Notes under the pieces: model-generated
Databases searched by the model: none
What the model saw: only the letters and a program-made list of their open reading frames with translations
What the model was told of the DNA's origin: nothing
In this document: positions 1 through 12,600 of the stretch, piece after piece
Position numbering within the stretch: the stretch's first letter is position 1
Layout of the letters: every line of letters begins with the position of its first letter
Origin: Ailanthus altissimus
Lineage: Eukaryota; Streptophyta; Magnoliopsida; Sapindales; Simaroubaceae
DNA: 64,000 nt
Assembly (NCBI GenBank): GCA_946807835.1
Contig: OX327697.1
Span: forward strand, 22,330,001-22,394,000
Direction: 5' to 3'
Position numbers and translations under genes: made by a program

Positions 1-1532
1 TTTGAAGTACCAGCATGGTCCCTCTCAACATGTTCCACAAGGGCCACTGGATCACGAAATCCTCTACTACACTTGGGACATACATCTACAGTCACCTTTG
101 GACGAGCTTGATTGCTACTCCTTTCATGAACTTTCTCCACGTGTTCTATTAGAGTCGTGACAGAGGAAAACTTTGCCCCACACTGAGGACATAACTCTGT
201 TCCTCCAATGCTGCTGCTGCTGCTCTGACCCACCCCATCCTTGGCTATCTGCAATTTTTGGCTAATTTCGCTACTCAATTTTGCCATGCCTGCTTCAGCT
301 GACGCCTTGAAGCTTGAAGCTGCACTAAGAAAGCTTGAAGTCCACTTGGGTGAAGACGAGGCAGGAGATTGTTTGGCTTTTTGCTCTTCTTTTCTACTCC
401 TATTTAAGAGATTCATAAATGCAAAAGCCACCTCAGGTTTCTTGGGTCCGGGGCAATCATGGTCAGGTCCAAATCGGTGCTTCAAACAATGGTCCATTGT
501 GCAATCCCTACACTTGATTGTGTTTGAGAATACTAGGATCTCCCTGCAGCCACGGACTGGGCATTTTCTCTTCTTAGTAACTTTATCATAGTTTGATGGA
601 TCACAGTCTGTATTAACATGATTATCCCAAGTTATGTAAGCATCTTCATCTGGTCTGAGGCGAACCCCCTTGGCACAAAGGGGACAGATAACAACAGTTA
701 CGTCATGTGTTCCAGCTTTTGGACAATGGTGTTGATTGTAGCTTCGATGCTCCAAACAAAATACCTGTAAGCATTTAACATTAGCACTAACCAAGGATGC
801 CCACAAACAAGAGTAGTCAATACAAGCTTAGGAGCTCCAAAGAGAGATGATAAATGGATTCTTAATTTTGCCAAATAACATATAAATGTTAATGAAAAGT
901 TAAGGGCATCTCAATATTCTCTTGGATAACCAGATTTCTGTTTTACAAATCAGGAACAAAAACACATTCTTTACTGTATTGTGAAACTGCAAAAGCTCAT
1001 TCTTCCTAAAAAAAATGTTAAAACTAAAAAACAAGACTAAAATGCTTCTTCTATTTCTCCAAAATAATATTATCAAAAGCATTTCAATTTTCGTTATACT
1101 TTTTGTTCTCAAAAGATTTTTACAAAATAAGATATCAAAATTTGTTCAATCTTGAAGATCGAAGCCTCCAAACGTCTAGTTTTCATTTCAACATATGAAT
1201 ACTAACCGATAATTCTTAAAACGTGCAGAGTTCATTCATAGTATCAACTGCAAACATTGATTGACCGACCAAATGGAAACAGACAAAACTCCATATGAAA
1301 TTTTTTAATTTAAATCAGAACCCATATTTCCTTTCCCCGCATTTATCGGCAGTCTAATAATGTATAATAAATAAAGCACTGATAATCAAAGACAGCAACT
1401 TATCTAAGGATGAGGCAATGATAATAATGATACCTGGTTGCAGCAATCGCAAGTGAAAGGTAAGAAATCGATCTGCTTGCAATCGGGAAGGCTGCAATGT
1501 TTTCCAAGATCTGGGAATTGCGGTGTCCCCAT
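1..1532 (-). CDS. Zinc finger AN1 and C2H2 domain stress-associated protein (SAP11/SAP16-like), 3' end beyond window
   Basis: Two exons on the minus strand: exon 1 at 1434-1532 (33 codons, start at 1532) and exon 2 at 1-764, joined in phase 0 across a 669-bp GT-AG intron. Exon 2 stays open to the window edge. About 287 residues are visible, near the usual ~280 of the Arabidopsis SAP11 type, so only the last codons are missing. Domain order: AN1-type finger (residues ~11-50, spanning the intron), second AN1 finger (~90-140, with CRDC and HRFGPDHDCPGPKK), Ser/Lys-rich linker, then two C2H2 fingers (CPQC...H...H and CPKC...H...H). AN1/A20-type SAPs are linked to stress responses and, in some members, to ubiquitin binding; that role is family knowledge. 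The family match is secure, the paralogue number is not. Confidence 0.93.
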
Positions 1533-2125
1533 TCAATTTTCACGAACTCAATCCTCTACTACTTTGTGTTTTTTTTTTTGAACAATTAATGAATTAAAAG
1601 AAAAAACATAAAAAATTTGACTTTGCCTTTTAGTTTTTTCCTTGGGGAATTGGGAATTTGGACGTTTCAACTTTCAAGCTTGGGAGTCCGCGTGATGGAA
1701 AAGCCGCGGAATCCCAAACGCAGGAGAAGCAACGGCAACGTCAATAATGAGTCAAGTTCAAACTTGCTTCGTTGTATAACTCGTTATATTATTATATAAG
1801 CATTATTGAGTTTCATGTAAAATTTTACGCCGTTATTATCGGACTAATTACAACTGAGTCGTCAACTGACCCGAACAAGTCAATTTCAATATTTACGAAA
1901 ATTAGATAACAAATTATCAATTTTATTGGTTTTTATAGTAATAATAATATTCCAAACTAATTCTCAATCATAAAATTTTAAACATAGTATAATTTTTATA
2001 TATTAATATACAATAAGTAAAAAATTTAACTAATATAAAATGTGATCACATAATTTTTTTTTTTTAATATGACATATTCATGATATGAAATTAAGGTTGT
2101 TATTGAAGTTAGTTGAGGTTGGTAT
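1533..2125. other. Intergenic upstream region of the SAP gene
   Basis: Holds the presumed promoter of the minus-strand SAP gene. A short exon-like, less AT-rich patch at about 1695-1780 on the plus strand encodes a basic peptide beginning MEKPRNPKRRR, but no gene model can be extended from it. From 1800 the DNA is AT-rich with no recognisable gene. Confidence 0.5.
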
Positions 2126-2208
2126 TGTTAAACAAAGTACTAATCAAGGCCCATTTACAGGGCAAGCGTAGGATGAGGAGTCGGTCTATGATTGCAATAT
2201 TCTCTCTC
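2126..2208 (+). repeat. Inverted fragment of copia LTR
   Basis: The first ~83 bp match the 5' start of the LTR seen at 14550 on the minus strand (both begin TGTTAAACAAAGTACT and share a later block around ATGATTGCAA.ATTCTCTCT). Here it lies on the plus strand, opposite to the gag it touches. The remnant copia element therefore has inward-facing LTR starts at both ends instead of direct LTRs. Confidence 0.65.
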
Positions 2209-2828
2209 AATTCTACTTTCTTGAGAGAAGAGTATGGCATACACATATTGCAATGGTATACTATTTGGATGGAGTCTACGTTCACTATAACTAGATCATA
2301 ATCTTTACTTATGCTTCTAAAAATTAGACTTATCAAATGATCATTGCTAATAAAATCTCCAATAGCTCTCAGATTTTTAGCAAATTTCTTTATTTTTGTA
2401 AAATAGTCATGCATTGACATAGACCTTTTTGACTATATTTGTATTTGAGCTCGAAGCTGAGAAACTTTAGTTCTAGAGTGAGCTCTAAATTGTCTTCCCA
2501 GAGCTCTCCATATTTCATATGAGTTGGTGCATTCAACAACAGATCTGATGATGGATTCAGTCATTGAAGAAAGCAACCAACTCATTAGGGCTTGGTCAGT
2601 TTTCACCTAAATATTATATTCTAGATTTGGAGTAGTTACTAGATTCTGCTCACTGTCACTTCTCATAATTATTGGATTTGGACACTTGTTTGTGCCATCT
2701 AAGAATCTTATCAATCCATTAGCTCTTACGCTTGGGATTATATGAGATTTCCACAAAGAAAAATTTAGATTTGTGAGCTTGATAGAAGTGTTGATGCCTG
2801 CCCAAAAGTACCTTGTGAGCTTTTTCAT
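2209..2828 (-). pseudogene. Ty1/copia gag remnant (middle part)
   Basis: The minus-strand translation gives typical copia gag/UBN2 blocks: IKLTNLNFSLWKSHIIPSVR, DQALMSWLLSSMTE, YEIWRALGRQF and SMHDYFTKIKKFAKNLRA, interrupted by at least two stop codons. It is the continuation of the gag start at 14139, from which it is separated by the ~11 kb gypsy insertion. Non-functional. Confidence 0.8.
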
Positions 2829-2946
2829 TTTAAAGATCCTTGACCCAATGGTATATTATAACTTATTTAGGAATTTATGTATGATAGAAAATTATATATA
2901 ATATGAATATGTACATATTAAGAATTCTTTTCCTTGTAAAAGTAAG
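2829..2946. other. Unresolved junction between copia gag and gypsy LTR
   Basis: AT-rich stretch with no match to the 3' LTR at 13.6 kb. Either unique 5' LTR sequence or later insertion. I could not find a convincing target-site duplication for the gypsy element. Confidence 0.3.
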
Positions 2947-3180
2947 TTTTATATAGGTTTTGCAGCCTATAAATAGGGCTTGTTTTTTATTGTAAATAAT
3001 GAACTATTTAATACACAGAATTAACACAAGCTTTTCAGCTTTATCCTTTTTCTCTCATTTTTATCATTCAACCTTGAACTCCGTGTCCTTACTTGTTGAA
3101 AATCTCAAAAAACCCAAGCTCTACAACACGTTTGCTGTGCTATAGCCCAGGTCTAGCAATAGATCTCGCTTACTGTATTC
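2947..3180 (+). repeat. 5' LTR remnant of the gypsy element
   Basis: Matches 13632-13912: shared blocks include GCAGCCTATAAATAGGGCTT, ACACAAGCTTTTCAGCTTT and CCCAGGTCTAGCAATAGATC. The CTATAAATAGGG at 2967-2978 is a good TATA box. Truncated at both sides compared with the 3' copy. Confidence 0.8.
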
Positions 3181-3189
3181 CAGCTCAAG

Positions 3190-3849
3190 TCGACATTTTC
3201 CATATTAACGATGAGCTGGCACCTTTAACGTTTCCTCATCTAACCGACAATATGACCAAACACATCTAGCCATTATACGTAAAGGCCGAGCTCAACGAAG
3301 GTCCATGCAAGAGGATCCTGATTGATAACGGGTCCGGAGTCAACGTCTTGCCCTTATGAATGCTAAAAAAAATTAGGCATCAATAAGAGCGATTTAGAAT
3401 ACTCTGAGGTAATCATGACCGACTTCACAAGCTACGAAACACCAGCTAATGAATTCATTTCCCTCAATGTTAAAGTCAGCCATATTGAAAAAGATGAACC
3501 ATTCTATATGGTCAATATACTAAGTGACTACAACGTCCTCCTCAGGCGAGATTGGATTCATTCAAATAAAACACTACCATCAAGTACGCACCATATGATT
3601 TTTAGATGGCAACTAGATGGGGCGGTCGAGATAATTCACACCGATCCCAGATCATTTGAAGGTGATGACCAAGTAGCATCTGTTGCACTATACGATCAAA
3701 CCATTACAATGACTTTATTAAAAAAGGGCGATCTAGACCGTCATAGTTTAGTCACAGTCAAACCTGATGCCCAAGTTATCAAGGGTGATCTAGCTTGCCC
3801 CGCAACGGTCAAAATAAACTGGCTCTTAGTTTATTTTTTTGATGAATAG
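3190..3849 (+). pseudogene. Gypsy aspartic protease region
   Basis: Translation shows VKAELNEGPCKRILIDNGSG, with DNGSG at 3324-3338 in place of the usual D-S/T-G, then an open frame from 3415 (YNVLLRRDWIHSNKTLPSS...) typical of the region after the protease in plant gypsy elements. The two parts are in different frames, and the shift falls near the A-run at 3363-3371. Confidence 0.75.
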
Positions 3850-4089
3850 ACAAAAGTATACCTCTGTTTTGGCCAAGTGCATCTATGAAGACGATGTGCA
3901 AGATCCTCAAATCGGCCAAGAACTAAAACCAGCTCCAGCTAAATTAGATGGTCACAACCCTTAAAACAATATGAGAGAATACAACTTGGAGGCAAATGAA
4001 GACCATAGGCCGATCTTTATAAGCGAATGATTGGATTCAGCTTACGAGGCTAAATTGTTGGCGATTCTCAAGCAATACAAAGATTGCTT

Positions 4090-5240
4090 TGCATGGGACT
4101 ATACTGAAATTCCTAGTCTTAGCAAGGACTTAGTTGAGCATAGATTGCCAATCAAAGTTAGATTTTTCCTATATAAGTAGCACATGAAGAGGATGTCAAG
4201 AGAAGTAGAAGATAAGATAGTAGATGAAATAAAAAGGCTCCTAAATACAGAGTTCATTAAGTCGGCTAATTGCGTAGAATGATTGTCTAATGTCGTCTTT
4301 GTAATCAAGAAAAATGGCAAGTTTAAACTCTACAAAGAATTTTGAAATCTCAACCTAGCAACCCCAAAAGATGAATACCCGATACCCATAATCGATATAT
4401 TAGTCGATTTGCCTACTTGCGACTAAATACTCAACTTCCTTTATGGGTACTCAAGTTATAACCAAATATTCATCAAGAAGACCGGTGTCAATAAAACTGC
4501 ATTCAGATGCCTTGGGGCGATTGGTATTTATGAATGGGTTATCATGTCATTTAGTCTAAAGAATGCTAGGGCAACCTATTAGCATACTATGAATGCTATC
4601 TTCTATGACATGATCGATTGAATTTTGAAAGTCTATATCGATGATGTAGTTATTAAGTTGACATTCGATGATCAATACTTGACCGACTTGTAGACAACCT
4701 TTTATAGAATGCGACTACACCAGCTTAAGATGAACCCTATGAAATGCACATTTTGTGTCTCAGCCAGTCATTTTCTTGAATTTTTGGTACATTAGCGAGG
4801 GGTAGAGATAGATCATAATAAAGTTAGGGTGATCGTGGACACTCATACACCAATCATGGTACCACCTAAACCAGGACGACCTCTTCTTCTTTATATATCA
4901 GTCGCTCAAGAATCGATTAGCAGCATGTTGGCACAAGAACAAGATAGTGTGAAAAAGGCCATATATTACCTCAACCAAATTCTAAACGATATAGAAACTA
5001 GATATACGGTAATTGAAAAACTATGCTTGACCTTGTATTTTTCATGCACCAAATTGTTATACTACTTATTACCCACAACGATGCATGTAATAAGCTAGAC
5101 AAACATCATAAAGTATCTCCTGTCAAAGTCATTCTTCAGAAATCGGCTGGACAAATAGGCAATCGTGTTATCAGAGTTCAATTTGAAATACGTTCCCCAA
5201 TAAAGTAGTTAAAGACAGGCTTTAGCCAATTTCTTAGCTG
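4090..5240 (+). pseudogene. Gypsy reverse transcriptase and RNase H
   Basis: Blocks in order: KDEYPIPIID..., FIKKTGVNKTAFRC, the catalytic YIDDVVIK at about 4634-4657, and the RNase H block around YYLNQILNDIETRY-IEKLCL (4950-5060). At least ten in-frame stops interrupt it. It follows the protease and precedes a second RNase H. Confidence 0.8.
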
Positions 5241-5269
5241 ATCATCCCACACCATACATAAAAATAATT

Positions 5270-5600
5270 GAGCACGAAATTGGCACACTTAGCACAAGCT
5301 GGCAGCTTTGGTTTAATGGCTCAAAGACTAGCCAGGCCGCTAGAGCAGGAGTGGTCCTAATAACTCTTATAGGAATGAAAACGCAGATGTCATTTTTCTT
5401 GGATTTTTTATGCACTAATAATTAGGTCGAATACGAGGCACTAATCATTAGGCTTGAAGCACTTGTCGAGTTAGGAATTAAAGACATTAAAGCCAGAGGC
5501 GATTCCTTATTAGTAATAAAGTAAGTGATCGAGGAATATAGTTGTGAGGCCGACCTACTAGTCCATACTGCAACAAAGAAAAACACCTACTACAAGGCTT
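5270..5600 (+). pseudogene. Archaeal-type RNase H (second RNase H) of the Tat-like element
   Basis: The frame gives WQLWFNGSKTSQAARAGVVL, then VEYEALIIRLEALVELGIKD and GDSLLVIK, the pattern of the additional RNase H of Tat elements (normally DGS, with N here, then E-A-ALE and GDS). Stops interrupt it, and the first catalytic Asp appears replaced by Asn. Confidence 0.7.
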
Positions 5601-5929
5601 CAATTCTACCCTGGTTGAATACTCCATAAGAATAAATAATTCAGAAGCCAATAATCTCGCCAAGATGGCATCAGGGTTTAAACAGGCGATCATAACAATC
5701 CCTTTGATCCTCAGGTTATAATCTTACTTGCATACTTCTGGGCTACCTAGTCAGTTACCTACCCTGCATGTCGATTTAAGCACTGATTAGAGGAATGATT
5801 TGATTAACTACATGTAAAACCCAAGTGAAGACGCCAATAAAAGAACAAAGGTCATCGCTCTAAAATTTGCTCTTTTCGCAAGAGAGTTATTTAGAAAAGC
5901 ACCCTTATGCAGATTATTAAGATGTATCA

Positions 5930-8900
5930 ACCTAAAAGAAAGCATGCTGGTGATGGCTGAATCTCATGAAGGATTAGCGGGTGCACATATAAGTGGGCAG
6001 TTAATAAAGAAGGCAATTCTAAAGACTGAATTTTGGTGGCCAACTATGGGACAAGACTGTTGGGTTATGGGTTGTACAAATTAAATTAGAGTACTTGCAT
6101 GTGGGTTGTGTTCATCATACAAACAATATACATATCTCATACATATATGTGCACAGCAGAAGATTAAATACAATGAACACAGAAAATAACATTTGATTAA
6201 ACTGAAATTCGAGATTAAGAAATATCACCAATGAAGCCTTTGGATTAATTTTCTTTGAAGTCCACCATGAAATGAATCTTTGATCAATTCTAGCAGTCAA
6301 TAAGGGTGGGTTTGATTGTCTAGAATGGCAGCATTTTAATCCAGCATATATGTTTAACTCTTAAACATTTTTCAAAGTTAAACAATTTAACTTAATCAAA
6401 TTTGTTTTTCCTTTTATTCAACTCTTGAATAAATAAAACAAATCTTGTTTTTAGTTATTACATTTAGTAACCATTTATTTAGTTTGTTTTGTTGTTCTAA
6501 CACTTAAAACACAAAACAAACAATTTCAATTCCTCAAATTGAATTGGCTCCCAAAATGCAAAACCTAAAATAAAAACATTTTTTGATTTTCAATTTCATT
6601 TCACTTTATATACAAATGCATTAATTTCAAACTAATTTGAATTTCATTTGCATTTCATTTGGCTTAACCTAACCTTAGTTAATATTTAACCTTAGTTAGA
6701 TTATTTTAACTTAACCTTTAAGTTAATAAATATTTAATTAATTTAACCATAGTTAACTAACTTAACCATGGTTAGGTTAACCTTTACTTAACTATTAAGT
6801 AAAGTTAACTAACTTAACCTTATGGTTAACCTTTAACCTTAGTTAAGTTAAATCATTTATTTAACAATTAAACAAATAAATATTTATTTTAATTATTTAA
6901 CAATTAAATAATTATAAAGTGAAATTACTATTATATCCTTACTCGGTTACCAAGTTAACCTAAAGTGGGTCCCACCATTTAACCATATACTTTAGTTAAC
7001 GTAACCTTAGTAATTGTTGAATTATACTGTATTGAACAATTCAATACGGTACACTGCCCAAGTGCTCAAATAGTACATTTCATATTGGGACTCTCTAGGT
7101 CTACACCCGATTTGTCAAATGGAACTATTCCATTAATCCGTAATCGATGCCCCACGCACACGTTACGAATATTACAAATCAGCGTGTCAGACCATACAAG
7201 TTGAGGTCATAACGTATACGTATAATCCTTCCATCATTTATACCCTGGATGTGCGGGGATATAGATCAGCACCATCAAATCCCCATTTGCTCATCCAATA
7301 ATCTTATCTCCAGATTCGTATCTCGATAAACAATATACGCAAACACTTTTGCTATATTGTTTAACCCTGTGGGAAACTCTTTCCCGGGTTAATGCTTGTG
7401 GCCACAAGACTTTATGAAATATAATCTCGGAGCATCGGATATACAACTTACCTACGTAAGCTGACGGATTCCGTATCTACGCACACCGGACTCCATGAGC
7501 ATCGGACCATACCTAGCGACACATAGCGGTCAGACCATGAAAGGTCTCTGACATATGTAAAACCAAAGCATGATGGATCACTCACAAGACACCATGGCGC
7601 TCAGGTCAAAGGACCACGATTACTACTCAACTCGAGAGGACCTTCCTTTGACGGTTTCATAGGATATCTATTGGGGTCCTCATGAGTCTGTTCTGTATCC
7701 AGTCCTGACTGGATACCCGCATGCCTATACAAGCTCTAAGCTCATGGTCAGCTAAGAACAACCATCTGAACTAGTCAGATATAGATATACACTAATCTAT
7801 ACATTATGAATTCACCGACAGACCCGCATTGGTGATCATAGATCAGGAACATTATATTTGAGACATACTTACATAATGATATTTCTTAGCACCTATTGCA
7901 ACTCTTTGCAACTATATCATTATAAGTATACTCTCAGGTCTTTGTCTCATTATAGACAAAGTTCTAACTCTTTAGACCTCGCTGACTCTTATAAACTAAT
8001 AACTATTAACAGTGCTAACTATTAGCATTTATAACTCTCAGCTTTGATAACTATTAGTTCTGGTCTAAACTCCTTTAAACCAGATCTGAACTATTTCAGA
8101 TCAAACAATGTCTGTAATGTTACAAGCATTCTACCATATTAATATGATATTAACAATCTTTATTCGAAATGTTTATTGTATAAATATTAACATTTAATAT
8201 TCATATAATATTGGAATGGCACATGAGCACCAGCTCCAACAAAGACTGCTATGACTATGCCAAAGGTTGTGAAGAATGCCAGAAGTACGGATCGATATAG
8301 ATCGTCCTATCACAAGAAATGTATGCAGTAATTACACATTGGCCATTCAAAGGATGGGCCATGGACATAATTGAAAAAATATACCCATCATCTTCCAAAT
8401 AACATGCATTCATCCTTGTGGTGACCCATTACTTCACAAAATGGGTAGAAGCCACCCCATTAAAGACAAAAAAAAATATAATTTATAGGCATGGTTTAAC
8501 TAAGTCAATCACAACCGACCAAGGAATGGTTGACTTTTCTAAAGAATTCAGCTTCAAGTTAATGTAGTACACCTTATTATGCGCAGTCGAGTGGCCAAGC
8601 TGAATCAACAAACAAATCCATCATCTAAGGATTAAAGAAGGTGATTTTAGATAACCCTATGTCATAGCATGATAAGCTCCATGAGGTGCTAGAGGCAAAT
8701 AGAGTTAGTCCAAAAATGGCTACAGTACCTCACCCTATCAATTAGTTTATGGACACGAGTCTATGGTTCCAATAGAACTAACTGGAGGTTCACTGAGGAG
8801 GCGATTCTAGAATAATTTAGACCTTCAGCACTACTAGAAGGCCGTGATTGAAGAAAATACGAGTTAGATGAGCATCGCCTCAAAGCCATAAATCGCCTTG

Positions 8901-9180
8901 AGATTCAAAAGAAGAGGATTAAAAGGGCTTATAACAAAAAGGTCAGGATTAAAACCTTTAGCAAGGCGACCTTATATGGAAGGTAATCCTCCCAACAGGC
9001 TCCAAGCAAAGTGAGTTCAGGAAATTTAGCGCCAATTGGGAATGACCGTTCAAGATAGTCAAAATCCTCGGCAATAGAGCATATTTGCTGAGCAACTTTG
9101 ATTGAGAAATTCATTCTCAGTCGATCAACGACAAATAGCTTAAAGCTTACCGACCTACCATTTGGATGGAGTTGATAAAA
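5930..9180 (+). pseudogene. Gypsy integrase, split by a solo LTR
   Basis: The zinc-binding part (SHEGLAGAHISGQLI, FWWPTM) ends at 6057; the rest (GCEECQKYG, then WAMDII, HYFTKWVEA, SITTDQG, YGHESMVPIELTGG) resumes at 8242. The coding sequence is continuous once 6058-8241 and one copy of AAGAC are removed. Several stops, so inactive. Confidence 0.8.
6058..8241 (-). mobile_element. Solo LTR, about 2.18 kb, inserted in the gypsy integrase
   Basis: Starts TG and ends CA (TGTTGGG...CCAACA) and is flanked by an exact 5-bp target duplication AAGAC at 6053-6057 and 8242-8246, as expected for LTR-retrotransposon integrase. No coding capacity. On the minus strand it aligns with 43219-45368 over more than 1 kb (shared ATGAGGACC, CTCGAGTTGAGTAGTA, GGATATAGAT and GTGGCCACAAG blocks). 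6660-6960 is low-complexity DNA rich in TTAACC/GGTTAA. It is a solo LTR of a long-LTR family; I cannot name the family. Confidence 0.85.
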
Positions 9181-9670
9181 TAATCATCCAAGGCTGGTAA
9201 AAATCATAACATTTTATAGAACGGCCTACATTGCGGCTGACTTTCAAAATCCAAGAAAAGTTAAAATTGAATTGAACCAATTTATTCCTTAGAAGTATTT
9301 ATAGCGGTCAATTGTCTTAGGCCGATCTAAAATTTTATAATTAATTATACATCTTTTTATTTAATTAAAGCCAAATGATTTTTTCAATTTATACACCTTA
9401 AGTATTTATAGTGGTCAATTGTATTAGGCTGGTCTAAAATTTTAAACTTCAATTTACAACTTTTCATTCAATTAAAGTCGAATGATTTTTTTTATGTATA
9501 CAAGGTATTATGACTAAATGATTGAGAAAATTTATTAAGGTTTTACTTTGAAAATATAGAGATAAGTAAAGAAAGAAAGAAGAGATTTCATTAACCCAAA
9601 AAGAATTTATAAGGGGGGGCTTCATTAGACATTTATAGTTTTTCCTACAAAGAATAGAAATCAATCACTG
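9181..9670. other. Gypsy internal spacer with a duplicated block
   Basis: A block reading AAGTATTTATAG.GGTCAATTGT occurs near 9291 and again near 9401, followed each time by a similar GGTCTAAAATTTTA stretch: an imperfect ~110-bp tandem duplication between the integrase and the antisense gene. Confidence 0.6.
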
Positions 9671-12600
9671 AAGAATTAACTGCCTTCACATTTGCTTCAA
9701 CCTTCAGAACAAGGACATTCTTTAACTTCAGCTTCTTCATGAGCTCACTTTTTCTTGGGTGAAGCTCTATGACTTGTTTGCCCAGATCAAGTGAGCGGGT
9801 AGTTCTTTTTGCCTTTTTCTCCCTTATTTTTGCTAGGGCGATTTCTAGCTCTTTCCTTTTTTTTTTTTGGTGACCCTACTCTGATCCCCAAGCTCTTGCA
9901 CCTCAGACATCAGTTGGACCTCTAGATAATCCAAAGATGCCCTTTCCTCAAACTCTTTCTTGGCCTCTTTAACTATTTAAATGACCGACTGCTTCTTTTT
10001 ATTGATAGTAGTAAAAGAAGCAAGAAAATCATTTATCTACATCTTTAGATTGACAAAAATAATGTCACTTATAGCATTGTTGGATAGAAACGTGAGCTTC
10101 TTGTTAACTTCTATTACTTGTCGATCATCCATTATCAGATCGACCATTCTCCCCTTTAATCCCTTAAGTTTATCGATCATGGTCTTAACCTCATTCTAAA
10201 CAGATGAAGGGCAAGCAAGCGATACCATTGTAGAAGACTCGTCAGCCGACTTCTCATTATCACTGGACGATTCCACCAACAGAGTTGATAAAACATCAAG
10301 AGCTGAGGTTGCATTAACTAAAGTTGGCTTCTTCAGAATAGGTTTTCCAAATAGCTGAGGACGAGGAGCTTGAGAAGGCAGAGACAGTCCTCCAAAAAAA
10401 ACTAGATTTTGAGTTGGAGCTTGAGGCAATTTTCCCACAAAGTCTGGGTTTAACTATCACTCAAGATTTGGGGAGCTAGAGAATGACTGGCATAAGTTAA
10501 CCGCTTAACAAGAGTGCCAGATTGATGAAAAGCAGTTGATTCTGAAGGTATTTTTGAATGAATTATTTTTATCCTCAATGGCATTTTTGCAATCGTTTAC
10601 ATAAAAGTAGGAAAGTTATCAGATAGTCAAAATATAACTGAAAAGTCAAATAGGTGATCATTTACCTTGACACGCTTTTTAGGAGGAGTCAAGTTATCAT
10701 CCACTCCAGCTGGTGGGGCATCTAGGATGGTCAGTATAGCCTTTGAAATATAGACATGAAAAATCAATATCAAATAAAGGTTGCAGTCCAAAAATAACTA
10801 AAAACATTACCTTAAACAAAATAGTTGCCGATCACTGATACTAGTGCGGGATCTAGAGTCGGCTTAGAATAACTATTTAAATAAAAGTTGGTCTAAGTAG
10901 GCTGATTTATTCCTTTATCAAGAACGTGTCTAGCTATGCTGAAATTCGCAGTTGGAATCGATGGCCTTGGATCAACAAAATGCTGCTCAAAGAACACTTC
11001 AACAAGTCATGGGTCGCTTTCGTGAATCCATTCAGTTTGGCACTCAATGGCTGTTCAGTTGTGTTTCAAGACTAGTTCCCTTTTTCTTTGGTGACTAAGC
11101 CATTTTATTTCATCTAAATTATTACAGTTATAATTAATACCAAAAAATCGTTCAAAATAAAAAAATCTCTTGGATGAGCCTACCTTTTGTCTTTTGCCGA
11201 TTAACTTGCACAGCATTAGTAAGATCAGTGTCAACTACAAAATTATACAAATGAAGAATTTTGTCGATGGGTATTGTAAAATAAAGGGCGACCAATTCCT
11301 CACAGTATTATTTTAAGACTCTAGCCAACCAGGAGAAATAAAAAGATTGGTTATTTGAAACGATTTTTGTAACTCTTTATTGATAGCAGTGGTCTCCTGA
11401 ATAAAATTTAGACTCTTAAAGACCATCCAAGCTTTAAATGTTTGGTTGGCCGAGAAAAGATTGGGATGAAGAATGGCCTGGACTAACTTAAATTGGCAAC
11501 TTACCCATTGAGGGTGGTACATTTTGGTGACGTACTTGTTATTTCCAGTAGCAATAACAACACTATAATGAAGGCTCCTAGTAGTAAGGCAAGCGGCAGC
11601 CCAAGATTTATACTAATTAATATCAGAATCTACCACTTTCGAAAAAGACAATTAACCCTGATAAACCTAACGAGTCCACATGGGACCAAAAATGGCTGGC
11701 CTGAGACTATAAAATAAAGGGTCATCTAAAGAAATGGTCGAATAAAAGAAAGAAAAAATGTCCTAAAAATTTCTCTTATCGAGTTGCCATTGAATTAACC
11801 AAATGGCATAGCGACAAAGACGGCCTTCAGAGGGCTAGGAGGTAACTTTGAAAAAAAATGAGAAAAATACATGACGATCCAAAAATATAGTATCCAAAAG
11901 GGACCGCCTGTATTGGGAAAAGTATCCTCATCCTTACTTGTGATGATTTCATACAAACTCTTATAAATATGAGAAAGAAGAAAAAGCCCTAAGGCAAGTT
12001 TGGTGCCATCAGCAATAGCAATTGCCACTTTCAAATATTCCTTAGTTATCTTTTGGAAAAATGAGTAAAGTGCATACTTACTAAGCCAAAAGAGTAAGAA
12101 GGTGATATATTCTACCCAAAATGGAGTGGTCGATTTCTCCTGGAAGCAAGTCATGAACTTTTCAAAACTTGCTTTTGACCTAGAACAGTAAAGGTCAATA
12201 GCACCTACTAAGAGGTCAGCATTGATATCAACTCCATAGACAGGAATGTTAAAAAAGACGACCAGATCATAAAGGGCAGGGGTCATAAAGCCAAGCCTAA
12301 AACATAAGATATTTAAAGCCCAAGACCAAAACAAGAGTTTGGCTAATATTAGCCCATTATATAAAGGTATCTGATACCTAGACAATTAGATTAAATCATA
12401 TACCCAGTCAACTTCTATACAGACTTGAAGTAGAATTCGAGGCGATTTAACCATCCTACATAATAACTAGATGATTTTGGCCAAGACTTAATCGACTTGA
12501 AAGTCGACCACATAGACATGTTATGTGGTTGGCCAAACTTAAGTGGATCGTTATAATGAGTAGGAAATTAATCAAAGTATTGAGGGATGACATGGATATT

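Noticed and set aside
241..591. 116-aa open frame on the plus strand
   Set aside because: It lies opposite exon 2 of the SAP gene, whose zinc-finger motifs are on the minus strand.
2947..3180. Calling the exact 5' end and target duplication of the gypsy element
   Set aside because: Candidate ends near 2796 and 2946 could not be matched to the 3' side; AGAAG/TGAAG is a mismatched 5-mer and the LTR ends do not fit TG...CA.
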